Origin: Desulfatirhabdium butyrativorans
Lineage (GTDB): Bacteria; Desulfobacterota; Desulfobacteria; Desulfobacterales; DYRK01
DNA length: 9,394 nt
Reading direction: 5' to 3'
Assembly (NCBI GenBank): GCA_020718785.1
Contig: DYRK01000207.1
Location: 1 to 9,394, forward strand
Under the pieces are notes generated by a model, which was not told the origin of the DNA, ran no database searches, and saw only the letters and a list, made by a program, of their open reading frames with translations. Position numbers and translations under genes: made by a program. Below, one piece after another: positions 5,934-9,394 of this stretch; position 1 is the first letter of the stretch; every line of letters starts with the position of its first letter.

Positions 5934-6728
5934 ATGATTGCAGAACGTCAGGTGATTCATTGGAACGGCGAGTCCGGGAGAGTGTCGCCTTATATCCTGA
6001 TCGGCGAGGAACCGTTATCCATACGCGTGCAGGGAAAGCCGTATTCGGTAGTAATGCGGACTCCGGGGGATGAGATTGCTCATGTGGCAGGCTTTTGTCT
6101 TGCCGAAGGCTTGGCGGATGATCCTGATGATATTGTAAACATTGCCTTCTGTGACGGCTCGGACAGCAATGTAGTGACAGTTACGCTGAAAGCATCGAGA
6201 CTGGAAAAAATACCGGAACTCCTCGAAAGACGGAATTTTATCAGTCAGACCGGCTGCGGGCTTTGCGGCAAAGAGATTGTGGATGAGTTGTATCAGATTA
6301 TTCAGCCGATAGGCGAGGGCAGAAAAGCAGATATCGGAAAAGCCTCAGAATGTCTGAGGCATCTTTCGGACCATCAGCCTCTGAGACGGCAGACTCGTTC
6401 CGCCCATGCCGCGGCGATTTATGACAGCGACTATGCGTTGCTGTCTGTTGCCGAAGATGTGGGGCGTCATAATGCTTTGGATAAGGCATCAGGAAAACTT
6501 TTTCTCGGGCGCAAGCTCCGGCAGGCTTTTCTTCTGACGCTCTCCTCCCGTATCAGTTACGAACTGGTGCAGAAAGCCGCCCGGGCCCGTATTCCCGTTA
6601 TTTTTGCCGTCTCCCGTCCCACGGCGTTGGCTGTAGAGCTTGCCTCACAACTGAATATGACACTGGCATGTCTGGCAAAAGACGAGGGTGTTTATGTCTT
6701 TTGCGGCAGCCATCGGCTCAATTTATAA
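5934..6728 (+). CDS. fdhD: Formate dehydrogenase accessory sulfurtransferase FdhD
   Basis: FdhD passes sulfur from the cysteine desulfurase IscS to the molybdenum or tungsten bis-guanine-dinucleotide cofactor, which formate dehydrogenase needs for activity. Numbered from ATG 5934, the 264-residue protein has the two-cysteine loop TGCGLCGKE (Cys108, Cys111), the signature AEDVGRHNALDK (173-184), and the C-terminal SSRISYELVQKAARARIPVI then AVSRPTALAVELA. The length is typical of the family. An in-frame GTG at 5925 would add three residues, but it lies inside the heptamer repeat, so I prefer ATG 5934. It is the fourth and probably last gene of the operon; the methyltransferase stop is 34 bp upstream. 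Its stop codon TAA forms the outer end of a terminal inverted repeat. The context suggests the cell uses formate dehydrogenase with corrinoid methyl transfer for C1 metabolism. No formate dehydrogenase gene is in this window. Confidence 0.95.
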   Translation: MIAERQVIHWNGESGRVSPYILIGEEPLSIRVQGKPYSVVMRTPGDEIAHVAGFCLAEGLADDPDDIVNIAFCDGSDSNVVTVTLKASRLEKIPELLERRNFISQTGCGLCGKEIVDELYQIIQPIGEGRKADIGKASECLRHLSDHQPLRRQTRSAHAAAIYDSDYALLSVAEDVGRHNALDKASGKLFLGRKLRQAFLLTLSSRISYELVQKAARARIPVIFAVSRPTALAVELASQLNMTLACLAKDEGVYVFCGSHRLNL

Positions 6729-6752
6729 GCGACCGACCATTATGATTCGGTG

Positions 6753-6774
6753 GGTCAGACATTTCTGTCTGACC
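6753..6774. repeat. Perfect 9-bp stem-loop, first of a pair
   Basis: GGTCAGACA (6753-6761) pairs completely with TGTCTGACC (6766-6774) around a TTTC loop. The following TTTATC is too poor in T to make a strong intrinsic terminator of fdhD, although a modest terminator effect is possible. The stem shares the core CAG(A/G)CA with the next hairpin. Confidence 0.85.
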
Positions 6775-6782
6775 TTTATCAT

Positions 6783-6804
6783 GAACAGGCAAAAATGCCT
6801 GTTC
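6783..6804. repeat. Perfect 9-bp stem-loop, second of a pair
   Basis: GAACAGGCA (6783-6791) pairs completely with TGCCTGTTC (6796-6804) around an AAAA loop. It begins 8 bp after the first hairpin and has the same 9-4-9 architecture with a diverged stem. No T-run follows on the + strand, so it is not a standard terminator. Confidence 0.85.
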
Positions 6805-6867
6805 TGCCGCAAAAAAATTATAAGTCTTTAAGGTCGCTCGCTTAGAATCACGAGGAGAGGTCCGGTG

Positions 6868-8589
6868 ATGAGAAAGAGGGTATTGTACGGATCTGCAGAT
6901 TATGAGGAAATAGTCCGGGACAACGGTTATTTTGTGGATAAAACCGCCTATATCGGAAAGCTGGAAACGGTTAAGAATCCGGTCTTTCTCCGTCCCCGCC
7001 GGTTCGGGAAATCGCTGTGGTGCCGGATTCTGGAATGTTACTACAGCATCAGGCAAAAGGATGATTTCGAACGGCTGTTCGGGCATACATGGATCGGACA
7101 GAATCCTACGCCGCTTCGCAATTCTTTTTTTGTGCTGCATCTGGATTTTTCCGTTGTAGAGCCTGCCGGAGCTATTGCGGAAATCGAAAAAAGTTTCAAC
7201 CTTGTCTGTAATTCAAAGATGAAAACAATGCTCGGATTGTCAAAAGCATGGCTTCAGGGAGATTTCGTTATTGATATTAAAGAAAGCGCATCTGTAAATC
7301 TTAATAAACTTCTTGATTATATTAAGGAACATGATCTGCCGCGTCTTTATGTCATCATAGACGAATACGACAATTTTGCCAATCAGCTTATTGTTTCCCA
7401 TAAAGACCGTCTGTATCGTGAACTTACCTCAGATGACGGTTTTCTGAAAACCTTCTTCAAAACCCTGAAAGAAGGGCGTAAAACCGGCGCAATCGCCAAT
7501 GTGTTCATCACCGGAGTTTTGCCGATCACTATAGATGATCTGGCGTCGGGATTCAATATTGCCAAATTCATCACCCTTGATGCCGAATTCGAAAACATGC
7601 TGGGGTTCACACAGTCCGAAGTTGATCTTCTTCTGGATGAAATTTATCAAGACTATGAAATGGATACTTCGACACGCAGAGAGGTGGATCATATCATCAG
7701 AAACCATTACGACGGGTATCATTTTGTGAATCCTGCCGGAAAATCACTGTACAATTCCACTATTCTGATGAATTTTCTGAGCGATTTCTGCCGTTTCAGG
7801 CAGATTCCGGAACGCCTGACCGACATGAACCTGAAAACCGATATTTCATGGGTCAGACGGCTGACCGCATCTGATCCGCAATACACCGAAGAATTTGTTG
7901 ATCAGCTCACGCTTCATAATTCGATCCGTTATGATGATACGCTTCTCAGGGAAAAGTTCGATATGAGTCAGTTTTTTGATAAGAGCTGTTTTCCGATTTC
8001 GTTTTTTTATCTGGGAATGCTCACCCGTCAGGACAGCTTTTATCTGAGACTCCCGAATCTGAACATGCGGCAGATTTTTGTCGAATATTTCAACGTAATT
8101 CACAGAATTGACGTATCCACAAAATATGCGGAAATGATGCAGGGATTTGTGAATCAGCCGGATTTGCCGAAGCTTTTTGCAGATTACTGGGAACTTTATG
8201 TTTCGCAACTGCCCGAAGCTGTTTTTCAGAAGGGCAATGAAAATTTCTATCGCACAACTTTTTTCGAACTGTGCAGCAGGTATCTTTCCTCATGGTTCAC
8301 ATTCCATGTCGAACGCTCGTATCCGCAGGGAAGAAGCGATCTGGAATTTGTCGGCAAATACCATGAAAAATATGCGGGTGTGAGAATCGTTATCGAGTTC
8401 AAATACTTTTCCAATGCGGAATTTAAGAAAATGAAAACAGCGATAAAAAAATTCCGCTTACGCAAAGAAGATACGCTTCAGATTGCCGGATATGTCGCGG
8501 GGCTGAAATCGGAATATCCCGAAGCAAAGATTTCTCAATTTGTGATTTACTGTTTCGGAAATCAGGGATTTCGAGTGTTTGAAATTTAA
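6868..8589 (+). CDS. AAA-ATPase_like / PD-(D/E)XK nuclease superfamily protein
   Basis: This 573-residue cytoplasmic protein belongs to the large family that begins with a G(S)ADYEEIVRDNGYFVDKT segment (here residues 8-26). It combines an AAA-ATPase-like domain (PF09820 type) with a C-terminal PD-(D/E)XK domain (PF08011 type). The family's P-loop is FLRPRRFGKS (40-49), and Walker B is LYVIIDEYD (160-168). The nuclease-like end shows GRSD (Asp491), VIEFK (Glu510, Lys512) and QIAGY (Gln538, Tyr542), so its catalytic set looks complete. The family is often present in tens of copies per genome in Bacteroidota, Fusobacteria and sulfate reducers, and its role is unknown. A transposon-like or defence role has been guessed from this abundance. 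ATG 6868 is chosen over the adjacent GTG 6865 because AGGAGAGG (6853-6860) leaves a 7-nt spacer. It differs in fold details and sequence from the ATPase at 581-2212. Confidence 0.9.
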   Translation: MRKRVLYGSADYEEIVRDNGYFVDKTAYIGKLETVKNPVFLRPRRFGKSLWCRILECYYSIRQKDDFERLFGHTWIGQNPTPLRNSFFVLHLDFSVVEPAGAIAEIEKSFNLVCNSKMKTMLGLSKAWLQGDFVIDIKESASVNLNKLLDYIKEHDLPRLYVIIDEYDNFANQLIVSHKDRLYRELTSDDGFLKTFFKTLKEGRKTGAIANVFITGVLPITIDDLASGFNIAKFITLDAEFENMLGFTQSEVDLLLDEIYQDYEMDTSTRREVDHIIRNHYDGYHFVNPAGKSLYNSTILMNFLSDFCRFRQIPERLTDMNLKTDISWVRRLTASDPQYTEEFVDQLTLHNSIRYDDTLLREKFDMSQFFDKSCFPISFFYLGMLTRQDSFYLRLPNLNMRQIFVEYFNVIHRIDVSTKYAEMMQGFVNQPDLPKLFADYWELYVSQLPEAVFQKGNENFYRTTFFELCSRYLSSWFTFHVERSYPQGRSDLEFVGKYHEKYAGVRIVIEFKYFSNAEFKKMKTAIKKFRLRKEDTLQIAGYVAGLKSEYPEAKISQFVIYCFGNQGFRVFEI

Positions 8590-8625
8590 AAATCCATCTT
8601 TTTTTTGAGGGCGAAAAGGGCGATG

Positions 8626-9324
8626 ATGAAAATACGACAATTCCGATATTCATCGGACAATCTGGGATATGTGATTTACGGCGAGAAATGCGCTATGGCA
8701 GTTGACGGCGGCGCGCCGGAAGCCATAGTCCGGTTTCTCGACAAGAACGGTCTTCGACTCGAATATGTTGCAAATACGCATTCTCATCCGGATCATACGG
8801 TCGGAACCCGATCTCTTGTGAGCCGTTCCCGGTCCGAATATTTGGATAATAATGTCCTGCGTAGAAATAAAGAGATCGAACTCGAAGGGACAAAAATATC
8901 TGTTTATCATACGCCGGGACATACGGAAGACTCGCTTTGCTTTCATGTAGAAAATCTTCTGATTACCGGCGATACCTTGTTCAACGGCACAATAGGCAAT
9001 TGTTTTACCGGCGATTTGGATGCTTTTTTCGAATCTGTCAAGCTGCTGATGCGCTTTCCTCAAGATACGCTTGTTTATGCAGGTCACGATTATGTCAGTA
9101 TGGCGATGGCTTTTGCAAAGCATCTCGAACCGGACAATAAAGATATCAATCGCTTTCTGAAACAATATGACTCGGCTCATGTGCGTTCGACGCTGGCAGA
9201 TGAATTCAAGGTGAATCCCTATCTGAGATTCAATGAGGAAAATATCGTTTCGGTTCTCAGAAACCGGGGGCTTCCTGTAGAAACAGAAGAACAGCGATGG
9301 CATTCGCTGATGTCTGTTGAATGA
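8626..9324 (+). CDS. MBL-fold metallo-hydrolase, glyoxalase II-like
   Basis: This 232-residue cytoplasmic metallo-beta-lactamase-fold enzyme has the full dinuclear metal site: THSHPDH (51-57), His99 (TPGHTEDS), Asp116 (TGDTLF) and His154 (YAGHDY). The C-terminal part, TLADEFKVNPYLRF, resembles the NPFLR region of hydroxyacylglutathione hydrolase (GloB), which hydrolyses S-lactoylglutathione. The glutathione-contacting region is not clearly conserved, so another thioester or ester substrate is possible, and I give no symbol. Two adjacent ATG codons (8623 and 8626) are possible starts. AAGGG at 8616-8620 suits 8626 better, and a TTG at 8605 is less likely. The gene follows the ATPase by a 36-bp gap containing a T8 run, and may be co-transcribed with it. 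Confidence 0.85.
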   Translation: MKIRQFRYSSDNLGYVIYGEKCAMAVDGGAPEAIVRFLDKNGLRLEYVANTHSHPDHTVGTRSLVSRSRSEYLDNNVLRRNKEIELEGTKISVYHTPGHTEDSLCFHVENLLITGDTLFNGTIGNCFTGDLDAFFESVKLLMRFPQDTLVYAGHDYVSMAMAFAKHLEPDNKDINRFLKQYDSAHVRSTLADEFKVNPYLRFNEENIVSVLRNRGLPVETEEQRWHSLMSVE

Positions 9325-9357
9325 TAACCGCAGATTAGACATGAAGAAGGAGTTATT

Positions 9358-9394
9358 ATGAAAAAATGGAAACTCATTGCCGGTTTGCTGCTGA
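9358..9394 (+). CDS. 5' end of a probably exported protein, cut by the window edge
   Basis: Only the first 12 codons are present, reading MKKWKLIAGLLL. A basic start followed by a hydrophobic run is the beginning of a Sec signal peptide or lipoprotein signal. AAGGAG (9347-9352) stands 5 nt before the ATG, a strong ribosome binding site. The function cannot be told from this fragment. It begins 33 bp after the metallo-hydrolase stop and could share its transcript. Confidence 0.7.
   Translation, partial: MKKWKLIAGLLL

Larger units (their letters stand above)
6726..6844. mobile_element. MITE/REP-like 119-bp element with 13-bp terminal inverted repeats and two hairpins
   Basis: The left end TAAGCGACCGACC (6726-6738) is the inverted copy of the right end GGTCGCTCGCTTA (6832-6844), with one mismatch in 13. 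Between them are two perfect 9-bp-stem hairpins and no coding potential. The element fills almost the whole gap between fdhD and the next gene, and its left end supplies the fdhD TAA. The right end is 7 bp before that gene's ribosome binding site. No target-site duplication is obvious at the edges. It may be a non-autonomous mobile element, a REP-like palindromic repeat, or a structured transcript end. Confidence 0.5.

Noticed and set aside
8558..8606. Intrinsic terminator after the second ATPase (GAAATC AGG GATTTC with a later T8)
   Set aside because: The 6-bp stem is AT-rich, lies inside the coding region, and is about 25 bp from the T-run.
8650..9342. Minus-strand open frame of 230 codons
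   Set aside because: It is complementary to the metallo-hydrolase, which has an intact metal site. No motifs were seen in the antisense product.

Overview
The window is most consistent with an anaerobic, Desulfobacterota-like (sulfate-reducer-type) bacterial chromosome with mid-range GC. This is an inference from gene content and protein style: cobamide assembly and remodelling genes, a stand-alone pterin-dependent methyltransferase, FdhD, repeat-rich spacers, and large AAA-ATPase/PD-(D/E)XK proteins of the kind abundant in that group. No rRNA, tRNA or other taxonomic marker is present. Every recognisable gene is on the + strand.

Layout. 1-591 is AT-richer and holds the decayed 3' part of what looks like a GT61-type glycosyltransferase. 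It is interrupted by a run of ten G and is out of frame across that run. 581-2212 encodes a P-loop ATPase fused to a C-terminal PD-(D/E)XK nuclease-like domain. 2277-2663 encodes a small PAS protein that reads as a photoactive yellow protein (PYP), with its whole chromophore pocket conserved. 2718-3127 is a broken VapBC-type toxin-antitoxin pair, with a frameshifted antitoxin and a truncated PIN toxin. 3128-3260 is a leader carrying a 12-bp palindrome.

3261-6728 is a compact metabolic operon: adenosylcobinamide-phosphate synthase (cbiB), a CbiR-like cobamide remodelling phosphodiesterase, an AcsE/DHPS-like methyltetrahydrofolate methyltransferase, and the formate dehydrogenase sulfurtransferase fdhD. 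The first two genes supply or repair the corrinoid cofactor, the third probably moves a methyl group between a folate and a corrinoid, and fdhD matures formate dehydrogenase. Together they suggest a Wood-Ljungdahl / C1 theme. A 7-bp tandem repeat occupies the fdhD start region.

Directly after fdhD lies a 119-bp element with near-perfect 13-bp terminal inverted repeats and two 9-bp-stem hairpins (6726-6844), probably MITE- or REP-like. It is followed by a second, different AAA-ATPase_like/PD-(D/E)XK protein (6868-8589), a glyoxalase-II-like metallo-beta-lactamase-fold hydrolase (8626-9324), and the first codons of a probably exported protein running off the edge (9358-9394).

The most notable items are the PYP in a seemingly anaerobic genome, the poly-G tract in a glycosyltransferase-like frame, the cobamide-remodelling/C1 operon, and the hairpin-bearing element with inverted ends.
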